32,867 nucleotides of DNA, from contig NZ_WXEY01000029.1 of assembly GCF_009877425.1 (NCBI RefSeq), positions 1 through 32,867 on the forward strand, read 5' to 3'. Shown piece by piece: positions 1 to 7,571 of the stretch. Position 1 is the stretch's first letter; the number at the start of each line of letters is the position of its first letter. This DNA is from Heliomicrobium undosum. Lineage in GTDB: Bacteria; Bacillota; Desulfitobacteriia; Heliobacteriales; Heliobacteriaceae. Position numbers and translations under genes: made by a program. The notes beneath the pieces are model-generated. The model had not been told where the DNA came from and made no database searches. It was given only the letters and a program-made list of their open reading frames with translations.

Positions 1-20
1 AATCGGTCGAGGACTTGACC
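1..20 (+). rRNA. 23S rRNA, 3' end (partial)
   Basis: The first 20 bases (AATCGGTCGAGGACTTGACC) match the well-known 3' terminus of bacterial 23S rRNA (ACTAATCGxTCGAGGACTTxACC). The rest of the gene lies outside the window. The following stretch up to about 62 includes the TGTGTGGTTTTGAGGGA sequence usually seen just after 23S in Firmicutes, part of the processing stem. No 5S rRNA is recognisable after it. The exact end could be a base or two beyond 20. Confidence 0.8.
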
Positions 21-64
21 TTCACTTGCTGCTTTACGAAACAAACTCTGTGTGGTTTTGAGGG

Positions 65-101
65 AAAAGCCCACTGCTTTTAGTAGAAGCGGTGGGCTTT
101 T
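65..101 (+). terminator. Terminator of the rRNA operon
   Basis: An inverted repeat pairs AAAGCCCAC-TGCTT with AAGC-GGTGGGCTTT around a short TTAGTAG-type loop and ends in a T run. It lies about 45 bases after the 23S end, so transcription of this rRNA operon probably stops here without a 5S gene. The stretch from 102 to 290 holds no gene or RNA that I can support. Confidence 0.75.
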
Positions 102-290
102 GCTATGGTTTCAGCTTTGTCGAGTATCGACCCGCATCGGGAGACGTTTGAGCCTTCAATTTCTCGGTAGTAGAAACAGGCAACTATTTACGCGACAGTT
201 GAATACCCACCGCGTAAGCCGTAACAGTGCTTGGATCCAATATGATATGGTCTTTCGCTCCTCGGTTTTCTTGATAGGGTTAAAACTGTC

Positions 291-1064
291 TTACTGGACC
301 GCGCCTGGATAGTGGCGCGACAACTGGTGCTCCGCCGTAAAAAAGGGCCGGTAGCAGGAGAGGCCGACGGCTATGCTGGCGACGGCCGTGGCGCCCATCA
401 TGACGAGGTGGATCAGGATCTGGTATTTGACGGCCTCGACGGGGCTTGCGCCGGCGATGATCTGGCCGGTCATCATTCCTGGCAATTGGACCAGGCCCAC
501 CGTCTTCATGCTGTCGATGGTGGGGCTCATCCCGGCTTTCACCGCCGCCTTGATTGCTCTAGCCGCCGCCTGGCGGGAGGTGGCTCCTAAAGAGAGCGCG
601 GCCAGCACCTGCGCCTTTTGGCTCGACAGTTCCGCCTGCAAACGGTTGATGGTCAGTCCCGAAGCAATCATGGCGTTGCCCACGATCATCCCGCTTAATG
701 GGATGATGAACCGTGGTTCCAATGGCACGATGCCCAGGCTGAGCAGCAGGCCCAAGGTGAGCGTCTCGGCCAGGACAAGAGCGCCCAGGATGTAGAGCCG
801 CGCCTTTGGGCGGGGCAGGGCGAAGGCGCGCTTGGCGGCGTTTTGGACGGCCACGGCGATCATGACGGTTAGAATGGCCAGGATGCCTGGCAGGGAGCGC
901 AGATCGAAGACGAGCTGCAGTACATAGCCGATGGCGAAGAGTTGGAGAAAGGCCCGTATCGTGCCGATCATCATGTCCTTTTCCAGGCCCAGTTGCTCCC
1001 GGTAGGAGATGGCCAGGGAGATGGCGACAAAACTCAAGCTGAGCGTCAGCGCGGTTAGGCTCAT
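291..1064 (-). CDS. fetB: FetB/YbbM-type ABC transporter permease (UPF0014)
   Basis: This 257-residue protein is almost entirely hydrophobic, with about seven membrane segments. It carries the UPF0014/FetB family pattern: an N-terminal AISYREQLGLEKDM stretch, a central P-LSGMIVGNAMIASGLT stretch, and a cytoplasmic loop with LGATSRQAA followed by MSPTIDSMKTVGLVQLPGMM and GASPVEA. In E. coli, FetB pairs with the ATPase FetA and is proposed to export iron and raise peroxide resistance. Other members of the family have been linked to different metals, so the substrate here is inferred. Its ATG overlaps the fetA stop codon (ATGA at 1061-1064), so the two are translationally coupled. A GGAGG-type ribosome site lies inside the end of fetA. 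Confidence 0.88.
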   Translation of the reverse strand: MSLTALTLSLSFVAISLAISYREQLGLEKDMMIGTIRAFLQLFAIGYVLQLVFDLRSLPGILAILTVMIAVAVQNAAKRAFALPRPKARLYILGALVLAETLTLGLLLSLGIVPLEPRFIIPLSGMIVGNAMIASGLTINRLQAELSSQKAQVLAALSLGATSRQAAARAIKAAVKAGMSPTIDSMKTVGLVQLPGMMTGQIIAGASPVEAVKYQILIHLVMMGATAVASIAVGLSCYRPFFTAEHQLSRHYPGAVQ

Positions 1065-1906
1065 TTTTCCACCTCCTTCCCACCGTTGCTTCCGTCAGAG
1101 ATCGCCAAAAAGGACCGTACCCCTGCGCCAGCCTTGTCTGAGAAAAACGCATCTTTCGGCAGGTCTGCGATCACGTGGCCTTCGTCGAGCAGGAGGAGCC
1201 GCTGGCTTACCCGGCGGGCCTGCTCCGGGTCGTGGGTGACCCAGATCACCCCTTTTCGCTCTCTCCCGGCCAGCGCTGTCACCATCTCCTCGATTTCCCG
1301 CGTCGTATGGATGTCCAGGGCTGACGTGGGTTCGTCCAGAAGGAGCACATCTGGGTCAAGGGCGAGAGAGCGGGCGAGCGCCAGGCGCTGCTGCTGGCCG
1401 CCGGAGAGGGTGTCGACGGGTTGGCGGAGCAGGTCCGCTTCGAGGCGAACGGTTTTCATCAACCGCACAGGGTCGCAGGGCAGGTTCCAGAGGCGCGTGC
1501 CGTAGGTGAGGTTCTCCTCCGCTGTGCCGGGGAAAAAGGCCGGCTGCTGGGCGATAAAGGAGACGCGCCGCCGCAGTTCGGTGACGGGCCAGCTTTCCAG
1601 CGGCTGTTCTTTAAACTGGATTTTGCCGCCGTCGATGGGGAAGAGGCGATTGAGCACCCGCAGGAGGGTGCTTTTTCCGGAACCGGAGGGACCGAGAACG
1701 GACAGGATCTCTCCAGACATCAAGCACCCATTGACGCGATGAAGGAGTTGACGTTCCCTTTGTTCCCCCTCACTGGATAAGGCGCCGGTCGCGCGATTCG
1801 CGCCAGTGGAGCCGGCTGCGGCGGTGGGGAAAGCAACGGAAACGGCGGAAACCGAGGAAACCGAGGAAATGGAGGAAACGCTCAGGGAAACGGCTGACCA
1901 GGCCAA
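1061..1906 (-). CDS. fetA: FetA-type ABC transporter ATP-binding protein
   Basis: This is an ABC ATPase with Walker A GPSGSGKST, Q-loop region SFIAQQPAFFPGT, signature LSGGQQQRLALARSLAL, Walker B VLLLDEPTSALD and switch His in WVTHD. It is the partner of the UPF0014 permease with which it overlaps by four bases, so it should power that transporter. Start: a TTG at 1906 has an AGGAAG ribosome site seven bases upstream and begins directly in the first beta strand. The longer GTG start at 1945 (294 residues) has no well-spaced site. Odd feature: between the first strand (AWSAVSL) and the second (QLLHRVN) sits a Ser/Val- then Ala/Gly-rich insertion of about 45 residues, partly built from a 9-base repeat. 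Normal family members have only a few residues here. Confidence 0.85.
   Translation of the reverse strand: MAWSAVSLSVSSISSVSSVSAVSVAFPTAAAGSTGANRATGALSSEGEQRERQLLHRVNGCLMSGEILSVLGPSGSGKSTLLRVLNRLFPIDGGKIQFKEQPLESWPVTELRRRVSFIAQQPAFFPGTAEENLTYGTRLWNLPCDPVRLMKTVRLEADLLRQPVDTLSGGQQQRLALARSLALDPDVLLLDEPTSALDIHTTREIEEMVTALAGRERKGVIWVTHDPEQARRVSQRLLLLDEGHVIADLPKDAFFSDKAGAGVRSFLAISDGSNGGKEVEK
1835..1888 (-). repeat. 9-bp in-frame microrepeat inside fetA
   Basis: On the minus strand the unit TCCTCGGTT (Ser-Ser-Val) is repeated about four times with small changes. It encodes the Ser/Val run of the insertion near the N-terminus of FetA. The period is a multiple of three, so copy-number changes keep the frame. 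Confidence 0.75.
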
Positions 1907-2010
1907 AAGAGGTCTTCCTTGCGTCGAATCTGTGATGGCAGCCACCCCCGTTTACTGCGATAAATACGCTGATCCCATGAGAGTACCCTGATTACAAAAG
2001 GCCAATAGCG

Positions 2011-2034
2011 AAGGCGCCGGAGAACCGGCGCCTT
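2011..2034. terminator. Strong GC hairpin between the zinc-ribbon gene and fetA
   Basis: AAGGCGCCGG-AGAA-CCGGCGCCTT is a perfect 10-bp stem with a four-base loop. It lies after the zinc-ribbon gene stop at 2061 and before fetA on the minus strand. No long T run follows in either direction, so it could be a weak terminator, an mRNA 3' stabiliser, or a partial read-through point into fetA. Confidence 0.5.
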
Positions 2035-2060
2035 AAAAGTCTCATCATTCCGTTAAAAAA

Positions 2061-2363
2061 TTAATAAGAGCGGCGTTGGCTTTGGAAGCATTCGCGGCAG
2101 TATACGGGGCGAGAGCCGGAGGGACGGAAGGGAACGGTGGTGGTGACGCCGCAGGAGGAGCAAACGACCTCGTGCATCTCCCGCTGTTGTTGCGCCGGGG
2201 CTTGACCGGAATCGGCCAGGCGGCGCTTGCGGGCGGCGCGGCAGTCGGGGCAGCGGCTGGGATCGTTTTGGAAGCCTTTTTCCGCGTAAAACTCTTGTTC
2301 CCGCGCGGAGAACAGGAATTCCACGCCACATTCCTTGCAGGTCAGCGTACGATCTACAAACAC
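2061..2363 (-). CDS. Double CxxC zinc-ribbon protein (zf-trcl type)
   Basis: This protein of about 100 residues has four cysteine pairs. The N-terminal part reads FVDRTLTCKECGVEFLFS, then EQEFYAEKGF and RCPDCRAARK, which is the pattern of the Firmicute 'probable zinc-binding' zf-trcl family. The C-terminal part has VVCSSCG and VYCRECF, a second ribbon. The function of the family is not established; it probably binds two zinc ions in the cytoplasm. Start: a GTG at 2363 follows AAAGGA by about 11 bases and matches where relatives begin. ATG at 2393 (110 residues) is the alternative. The open frame extends to 2810, but that upstream part does not look coding. Confidence 0.75.
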   Translation of the reverse strand: MFVDRTLTCKECGVEFLFSAREQEFYAEKGFQNDPSRCPDCRAARKRRLADSGQAPAQQQREMHEVVCSSCGVTTTVPFRPSGSRPVYCRECFQSQRRSY

Positions 2364-2522
2364 AAGAAATCCCGTCCTTTCTTTCGGACACATGATATTC
2401 CCCGGTCCGGGTCGTGGCCTAGATCCCCAAAAACCGATACCAACCATTCCCCGGACAGCGCCGAAGTAAGAACGGGTTGACGTTTTGCGGCAGGCGGACA
2501 CATCGAACCTATGGTTGGTTAT

Positions 2523-2551
2523 ATTATACGCAAGCCAGAAAAAAAAGGCAA
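2523..2551 (-). promoter_or_regulatory. Sigma-A-type promoter for the zinc-ribbon gene
   Basis: Reading the minus strand, TTGCCT (2546-2551), a 17-base spacer and a perfect TATAAT (2523-2528) are seen. It points toward the zinc-ribbon gene and leaves a leader of about 150 bases. Confidence 0.6.
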
Positions 2552-2575
2552 TTTCCTTTTTCGATTTCCAATCCC

Positions 2576-2605
2576 TTGGACTTGTTCGCCAAATGGCCCT
2601 ATAAT
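2576..2605 (+). promoter_or_regulatory. Sigma-A-type promoter for the mutY operon
   Basis: TTGGAC (2576-2581), an 18-base spacer and a perfect TATAAT (2600-2605) lie about 160 bases before mutY. This promoter diverges from the one at 2523-2551. The 403-base gap between the zinc-ribbon gene and mutY holds these two promoters and no gene that I can support. Confidence 0.55.
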
Positions 2606-2766
2606 CGAAGCAGAGCAAACACAGCGAGAACCTGAACAACGAGCGGGCACGCGAAAAAACATCGCTTAAAAGAGGGGATCTCCTGTTAGAAGCGCACTCC
2701 GTAAGAAGCGGGCTATAGAGGAGCTTCCTTCTACACAATACAGCAAGATGAGGGATATTGATACAG

Positions 2767-3930
2767 ATGAATTGGGCGCAACAACTGCTGCATTGGTACG
2801 ATGCAAACAAACGCGATCTCCCCTGGCGGCGGACGAAGGACCCCTATGCGATCTGGGTCTCCGAGGTGATGCTGCAACAGACGCGGGTGGAGACGGTGAT
2901 CCCTTACTATCACACCTTTTTGGGGCGCTTTCCCGATCCGGCGGCGCTGGCCGCCGCGTCGGAAGAAGTCGTGCTGAAGGGTTGGGAAGGACTGGGCTAC
3001 TACTCGCGTGCGCGCCATCTCCAGGCGGCCGCCCGGCAGATCGTCGAACGTTACGGCGGGCAGATCCCTGCTGATCCGGACCGGTTTCGTTCCCTTCCCG
3101 GCGTGGGACCCTACACCTGCGGCGCGGTCATGTCCATCGCCTTCGCCTTGCCCGAACCGGCCGTGGACGGCAATGTCTGCCGGGTCTTTTCCCGTTTCTT
3201 TGGCTGGAGCGACCCCGTGGGGAGCCCGTCCCTGCTCCGCCAGGCGAGACAGGCGTCACAGGCGCAACTGGACCGCCTGCCCCGTGAGCGCATCGCCGAT
3301 TGGACCCAGGCCTTGATGGAACTGGGCGCCCTCGTCTGCCTGCCCCGTTCGGCGCGCTGCGAAGACTGCCCCCTGGCGGCCGACTGTGTCGCCTTGCAGG
3401 ACGGCACGGTCGAGGCCTTGCCGGTGCGCAAGGCGCGAAAGGAAAACCCGGTGATCCGGCGGGATGCCTTGTTGCTCACCGATGATCAGGGAAGACTGTT
3501 GTTACACCAGCGTCCTGAAGAGGGGCTTTTGGCGGGGATGTGGGAGTTGCCGTCGCTGGAGGAAATGCTGGCGCAACAGGAGACATTCTCCCTGGGGGAA
3601 ACATGGTCGTCCCCGGAGGGAACGCGGGCGCTGCAAAAAGGGCAAATCGTGATCGACCGCAGCGAACCGCGCCAGTTCCGCCATGTGTTCACCCATCTCA
3701 CTTGGATCGTTGATGTGTATCCCGCCCGCTGGAGCGCGGGCGACGTCACGACGGCGCGGCAAGCTGTGACGGAGATGACGGAGGGAGCGATCCGGGAAAA
3801 CACCACGCCATATGGCGAAAAGGGGAAAACAGCCCTTCGCCCTTGCATGTGGAGCACCTCCGAGGACCGCTCCCGGTTGCCCATGAACAGGTTGACCCGT
3901 AATATCCTTAAACATTACGGTATGATCTAG
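2767..3930 (+). CDS. mutY: A/G-specific adenine DNA glycosylase MutY
   Basis: MutY removes adenine mispaired with 8-oxoguanine. Visible parts are the catalytic Glu33 in WVSEVMLQQT, the helix-hairpin-helix LPGVGPYTCGA, the catalytic Asp in AVDGNVCRVF, and a 4Fe-4S cluster motif with spacing C-x6-C-x2-C-x5-C (CLPRSARCEDCPLAADC). A C-terminal NUDIX-like domain with the FRHVFTHLTW motif contacts 8-oxoguanine. Start: ATG 2767 lies 12 bases from an AGGG; an upstream TTG at 2758 is too close to any ribosome site. The C-terminal domain carries a Thr/Glu-rich stretch of about 25 residues before the final MNRLTRNILKHY, longer than I would expect. The lipid-kinase gene follows after 13 bases, so the two are probably co-transcribed. 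Confidence 0.95.
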   Translation: MNWAQQLLHWYDANKRDLPWRRTKDPYAIWVSEVMLQQTRVETVIPYYHTFLGRFPDPAALAAASEEVVLKGWEGLGYYSRARHLQAAARQIVERYGGQIPADPDRFRSLPGVGPYTCGAVMSIAFALPEPAVDGNVCRVFSRFFGWSDPVGSPSLLRQARQASQAQLDRLPRERIADWTQALMELGALVCLPRSARCEDCPLAADCVALQDGTVEALPVRKARKENPVIRRDALLLTDDQGRLLLHQRPEEGLLAGMWELPSLEEMLAQQETFSLGETWSSPEGTRALQKGQIVIDRSEPRQFRHVFTHLTWIVDVYPARWSAGDVTTARQAVTEMTEGAIRENTTPYGEKGKTALRPCMWSTSEDRSRLPMNRLTRNILKHYGMI

Positions 3931-3943
3931 TCGGGAGGACGAC

Positions 3944-4852
3944 ATGCCGAAACGGATGAAGTTGATCTATAACCCGGAGGCCGGCGTCGGCGCCTTCCGT
4001 CGCCACCTTGACCGGGCTATCGCCATCTTCCAGGAGGGCGGGTGGCAGGTGCTGGCTCACCGGACGCGGGAGGCGCCCGGCGATACGGCCGATGCGGCCC
4101 AATCGGCCCTGGCGGAGGGCTGTTCCGCCGTCGTGGCCGTCGGCGGCGACGGGACCCTGCATCAGGTCGTCAACGGCCTGATGCGTCTTTCCCAACAGGG
4201 AAAGGAACCGCCCAAGCTCGGCATCATCCCTGCCGGCACAGCCAATGACCTGGCGTCTTTCCTGCGTTTGCCCCGTGATGTGGAGGCCTGCTGCCAGATC
4301 ATCGTCCAAGGAAAGACCCGCGTCATCGACGTGGGCCGGTTGGGCTCGCGTTTTTTCCTCAACGTGGCCAGCGGCGGACTGATGACCGATGTGTCCCATA
4401 AGGTGGCCCAGCCGCTCAAGCATAACATCGGCAAATTGGCCTACTACCTGAAAGCATTGGAGCAACTCCCCGAGTTTCGTCCCTTTGAGCTGATTGTGGA
4501 GACGCCGGACGGCGGATTCGCCTATTCCGGGGAAACGCTGCTCTTTCTCGTCATGAACGGCGCCGGCGCCGGCAGTTTCACCACCCTTGCCCCGTCGGCC
4601 AGGCTTGATGACGGTCAACTCGACCTGCTCGTTTTTCGCGCTTGCAGCATCAGCGAGTTTGTGGGGCTCTTCGTCCGGGTGCTGCAAGGGGAACACATCC
4701 GATCACCGCTGGTGACCTATCACCAGGCCGCCGCCTTTCGCCTGAGCGGTTCGCCCGAAATGGAGACTGACCTCGATGGAGAAGTGGGGCCGTCCTTGCC
4801 GTGGGAGATCCGGGTCTGCCAAGCGGGGCTTACCGTTTTCTCTCCCTCTTAA
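3944..4852 (+). CDS. Diacylglycerol kinase-family lipid kinase (DagK/YegS/BmrU type)
   Basis: This 302-residue protein has the family signatures in order: NPEAGVG near the N-terminus, AVGGDGTLHQVVNGL around residue 67, IPAGTANDLASFL around 98, and a C-terminal beta-rich half with LLFLVMNGAGAGSF and a DGQLDLLVFR stretch. Members phosphorylate diacylglycerol or related lipids at the inner membrane surface using ATP, returning diacylglycerol to phospholipid synthesis or making signalling lipids. The exact lipid cannot be read from sequence. A good GGGAGG ribosome site precedes the ATG. It lies in the same orientation between mutY and tag with no visible terminator, so it is probably part of one transcript with mutY. 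Confidence 0.88.
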   Translation: MPKRMKLIYNPEAGVGAFRRHLDRAIAIFQEGGWQVLAHRTREAPGDTADAAQSALAEGCSAVVAVGGDGTLHQVVNGLMRLSQQGKEPPKLGIIPAGTANDLASFLRLPRDVEACCQIIVQGKTRVIDVGRLGSRFFLNVASGGLMTDVSHKVAQPLKHNIGKLAYYLKALEQLPEFRPFELIVETPDGGFAYSGETLLFLVMNGAGAGSFTTLAPSARLDDGQLDLLVFRACSISEFVGLFVRVLQGEHIRSPLVTYHQAAAFRLSGSPEMETDLDGEVGPSLPWEIRVCQAGLTVFSPS

Positions 4853-4897
4853 CTGGAGACTGAATCAAGCGATCTAATCGAATAGGGGTGATGGTGA

Positions 4898-5494
4898 ATG
4901 AGTGCAGATGGGTGTGTCCGCTGTGATTGGGCCAACCGTAGCGAACTGGAAAAGGCATACCATGATCAAGAATGGGGCCGGCCCGTTTATGACGACAGAA
5001 GGCTGTTTGAGATGCTTATTTTAGAAGGAATGCAAGCAGGGTTAAGCTGGTCCACCATATTGGGCAAAAGGGAAACCATGAGAGAGGCTTTTGACGGCTT
5101 TGATCCTGCGGTCATCGTGCAATATGATGAGCGTAAAATCAATGCTCTTTTGCAAAATACGGGCATTATAAGAAACAGATTAAAAGTAAATGCCGTCATT
5201 GAAAATGCGAAAGCCTATTTCAAGACGCAAAGTCAGTATGGAAGTTTTAGCGATTTCTTGTGGCGATATGTAAATCATGAGCCGATTCAAAATCACTGGA
5301 CAGATATGTCTCAAGTGCCGGCCAGGACAGAACTGTCCGATCTCATTAGCAAGGAAATGAAGAAGCTTGGGTTTAAATTCGTCGGTTCGACAATTATCTA
5401 CTCTTTTATGCAGGCTGTAGGAATGGTGAATGACCATCTTTCCTACTGTTTTTTGGATAGTAAGAATCCCAGTATCATCAAGAAATCAGTATGA
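4898..5494 (+). CDS. tag: DNA-3-methyladenine glycosylase I (Tag)
   Basis: Tag excises 3-methyladenine from alkylated DNA. The protein has the expected N-terminus RCDWANRSELEKAYHDQEWG, the central LILEGMQAGLSWSTIL with helix-hairpin-helix region, and the C-terminal GFKFVGSTIIYSFMQAVGMVNDH. The zinc site typical of Tag is present: Cys9, His22, His180 and Cys184. The length of 198 residues is normal for the family. Odd feature: the gene is clearly richer in A and T than its neighbours (many AAA, ATT, GAA and TTT codons), suggesting a recent arrival. It lies 45 bases after the lipid kinase, with ribosome site GGGGTGATGGTGA before the ATG, and ends 33 bases from a convergent gene. Confidence 0.95.
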   Translation: MSADGCVRCDWANRSELEKAYHDQEWGRPVYDDRRLFEMLILEGMQAGLSWSTILGKRETMREAFDGFDPAVIVQYDERKINALLQNTGIIRNRLKVNAVIENAKAYFKTQSQYGSFSDFLWRYVNHEPIQNHWTDMSQVPARTELSDLISKEMKKLGFKFVGSTIIYSFMQAVGMVNDHLSYCFLDSKNPSIIKKSV

Positions 5495-5527
5495 TAGATC
5501 CGCTGCCCGCATCCTCTGTGACTTTTT

Positions 5528-6421
5528 TTACTCCTCCACCAAATAACAAGCCCGCAACCCCAGGATGAAGAAAACCGTCGCGTAGATGACGAGCGCAGCC
5601 AAGCTTTCCCAGGGCATCGTTCCGGTCAACGCCAGCGACCTCAACCCCTGTGTGGTGTGGGTGAGGGGCAGCAGGTGCAAGAAGGCCGATAGCAACGGCG
5701 GGATGTTCTGCAGCGAGAAGAAGGTCCCGCAGAGGAAAGACATGGGGCTGATCACGAAGGCGTTGAACTTGTTGATGTCGGAATGGGACTGAATCGTCAA
5801 GGCCGCCCAGAAGCCGAAGCCGGCGAAGACGAAACAGTTGAGGAAGAGCAGGAGCAGGAAGCGGCCGTCCAGGTGCAGGCCGACGCCGAAGGCGAGGGAG
5901 AGGGTCAGCATGACAAAGCCTGAGAAGAGCCCCCGCAGCGCCCCGGCCAGGATGCGCCCGATGGTGATGGCCGCCATGGGAATGGGAGCGGTCAGGTATT
6001 CTTCAAAGGTCTTGTCATAGAGGCGGGAGATGTTGAGCGGCGTGGCAACGGCGTTAAAAGAGGAGGTCATCGTTGTCAAGGCCACGATCCCCGGAATGAC
6101 GAACTCCAGATAGGAAGCGCCTTCAAAGCGAAGTCCCCGTCCCAGGCCGAAGCCGAAGGCGAAGAGGTAGAGCAGCGGCGTCACCATCGTCGAAGCCGTG
6201 TTGCGCCAGAAGCGCCGGGTGAAGACGCGATACTCTTGCCAGAGAATGGTGGCGATTCCTGCGAACAAGGGCGAATGCTGTTTCGGCGCATGTTGGTGCG
6301 TAGAATGCTGCTGTTGCGCATGTTGTTGTGCTGAATACTGCTCCGGCGTATATTGCTGGGAAAAATGCTGCTGTGTTGCATGTTGCGGCGATGATTGCGA
6401 ACGCATCTCCAAAGGATTCAC
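5528..6421 (-). CDS. ABC-2 type exporter permease with a Gln/His repeat N-terminus
   Basis: This is an ABC-2 family permease with six predicted membrane segments. It starts its membrane domain at LWQEYRVFTRRFWRNTASTMVTPLLYLFAFG and includes GIVALTTMTSSFNAV and the LPLTHTTQGLRSL stretch typical of the DrrB/NodJ group. With the ATPase encoded 42 bases upstream it should form a drug, lipid or polysaccharide exporter; the substrate is unknown. Odd feature: residues 13-52 are eight tandem pentapeptides of the form Q-H/Y-x-x-x, lying before the first membrane segment on the cytoplasmic side. Start: GTG 6421 as given, or TTG 6412, which is better spaced from GGAAGG. Both keep the repeat. Confidence 0.85.
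   Translation of the reverse strand: MNPLEMRSQSSPQHATQQHFSQQYTPEQYSAQQHAQQQHSTHQHAPKQHSPLFAGIATILWQEYRVFTRRFWRNTASTMVTPLLYLFAFGFGLGRGLRFEGASYLEFVIPGIVALTTMTSSFNAVATPLNISRLYDKTFEEYLTAPIPMAAITIGRILAGALRGLFSGFVMLTLSLAFGVGLHLDGRFLLLLFLNCFVFAGFGFWAALTIQSHSDINKFNAFVISPMSFLCGTFFSLQNIPPLLSAFLHLLPLTHTTQGLRSLALTGTMPWESLAALVIYATVFFILGLRACYLVEE
6266..6385 (-). repeat. 15-bp in-frame tandem repeat coding for eight Q[H/Y]xxx units
   Basis: Translated on the minus strand the units read QHATQ, QHFSQ, QYTPE, QYSAQ, QHAQQ, QHSTH, QHAPK, QHSPL. The DNA shows the matching CAGCA-type 15-base period with divergence between copies. It is rich in His (6 of 40 residues), so metal binding is possible but not shown. 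Confidence 0.8.
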
Positions 6422-6463
6422 CTTCCGTTCTGCATCTGTTTTTTATCAGTAGTTCGAAACGGT

Positions 6464-7318
6464 TTAATCGGTTCCCAGCCGTTCCCCAGCCGTCAAATGG
6501 ATGAACACATCTTCCAGATTCGTCTGGCGCAGCGACACCGAATCGACCTTGTCCTGGATCTCCCCGATATAGCCCGTGGCCGCCTCGCGGGTCGGGAAAA
6601 AATGGCTGTGCCGCTTGCCGCCGTCATCGACTTCGACGACAAAGGCGCCGATGCGCGCCTTCAGTTCCGCCGGCGTGCCCAGTTCGACCAGTTTGCCGCG
6701 GTTTAAGAGGCCCACGCGGTTGCAGAGGGCGTCGGCTTCCTCTAAATAGTGGGTGGTCAGGACGATCGTCTGGCCGCCTGTGTTCAGCTTGCGGACCAAA
6801 TCCCACATGCGGCGGCGGCTGATCGGGTCGAGGCCGATCGTCGGTTCGTCAAGCAGCAAGATCGACGGGCGGTGCATCAAGGCGCGGGCGATGAGGATGC
6901 GCCGCTTCATGCCGCCGGAGAGGCGGCGCACCGGCTCGTCAGCCCGGTCAGCCATCTCGACGAAAGCCAGCAATTCCTCCATGCGCTCCTTGCGCGCTTC
7001 CGCCGACAATCCGAAAAGGCGGCCGTGCATCTCCAGGTTCTCCCTGGCCGTCAAATCGCCGTCCAGGTTGATGTGCTGGGGCACGAGGCCGATCATGGAT
7101 TTCATGGCCATGGAGTCGCGGGTCATGTCCCTGCCATCGATGATGATCCGGCCTGAAGTGGGCTTGGCCAGCGTCATCAGCATGCGAATCGTTGTCGTCT
7201 TTCCGGCCCCGTTGGGTCCCAGGAGGCCGAAAAACTCGCCCGTCTCAATGGTCAGGGAGAGGTTGTCCACGACGGTGCGATTTTCAAAGGTTTTTGTCAG
7301 CGATTCGAGAACGATCAT
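6464..7318 (-). CDS. ABC exporter ATP-binding protein (DrrA/CcmA-like)
   Basis: This ATPase of about 284 residues has Walker A GPNGAGKTTT (residues 34-43), Q-loop IGLVPQHINLDGDLT, signature RLSGGMKRRILIARAL, Walker B ILLLDEPTIGLD and switch His in LTTHYLEEAD. The C-terminal tail ends in LEDVFIHLTAGERLG, as in the DrrA/NodI daunorubicin-type group. It energises the ABC-2 permease encoded next. Start: ATG 7318 has an AGGGAG ribosome site about seven bases upstream; an upstream TTG at 7324 would sit on that site. A Fur-like box lies about 95 bases upstream, so iron control is possible. Confidence 0.88.
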   Translation of the reverse strand: MIVLESLTKTFENRTVVDNLSLTIETGEFFGLLGPNGAGKTTTIRMLMTLAKPTSGRIIIDGRDMTRDSMAMKSMIGLVPQHINLDGDLTARENLEMHGRLFGLSAEARKERMEELLAFVEMADRADEPVRRLSGGMKRRILIARALMHRPSILLLDEPTIGLDPISRRRMWDLVRKLNTGGQTIVLTTHYLEEADALCNRVGLLNRGKLVELGTPAELKARIGAFVVEVDDGGKRHSHFFPTREAATGYIGEIQDKVDSVSLRQTNLEDVFIHLTAGERLGTD

Positions 7319-7410
7319 TGCCAAGCTCCCTTGTTCGAAAAAATGTGATCAGAACGTTCAGTGGAAAACGGGGCGTAGCCGCCTTCAGCAGGATTGCCTA
7401 TAAAGCTTAT

Positions 7411-7425
7411 TCGTAATAATTATCC
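7411..7425. promoter_or_regulatory. Fur-family (7-1-7) box candidate
   Basis: TCGTAAT-A-ATTATCC matches 11 of the 14 arm positions of the Fur consensus TGATAAT-n-ATTATCA. It lies between the ABC exporter (minus) and feoB (plus) and is closer to the exporter. A Zur-type reading (TCGTAAT half) is also possible. Confidence 0.4.
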
Positions 7426-7525
7426 ATATCGTTAAAAAATCCTGCGTCCCACTGGTCCTTTTATCGCGCTTTTGCCGCACTTTTCTAGAGCGGATTTTTT
7501 TTTGGCGAAAATGGCAAAAGGGGTA

Positions 7526-7554
7526 TTGCGCTGAGAATGAAAATCAATTAATAT
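7526..7554 (+). promoter_or_regulatory. feoB promoter with an embedded Fur box
   Basis: A candidate -35 TTGCGC (7526-7531) and -10 TAATAT (7549-7554) are 17 bases apart. The spacer begins with TGAGAAT-G-AAAATCA (7532-7546), which matches 11 of 14 arm positions of the Fur 7-1-7 consensus and the central G. Fur with iron bound there would block RNA polymerase, as expected for a ferrous iron importer. Confidence 0.6.
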
Positions 7555-7571
7555 GAAGTCGCAGATAAAAA

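Noticed and set aside
52-312. An 86-codon open frame after the rRNA
   Set aside because: It runs through the rRNA terminator, has no ribosome site and shows no protein-like pattern.
2364-2810. N-terminal extension of the zinc-ribbon frame
   Set aside because: The extension crosses two divergent promoters and has no family match. The first zinc ribbon begins just after the GTG at 2363.
3908-4696. A 262-codon frame antisense to the lipid kinase
   Set aside because: It is an antisense shadow with no domain and no ribosome site; the plus-strand gene has complete motifs.
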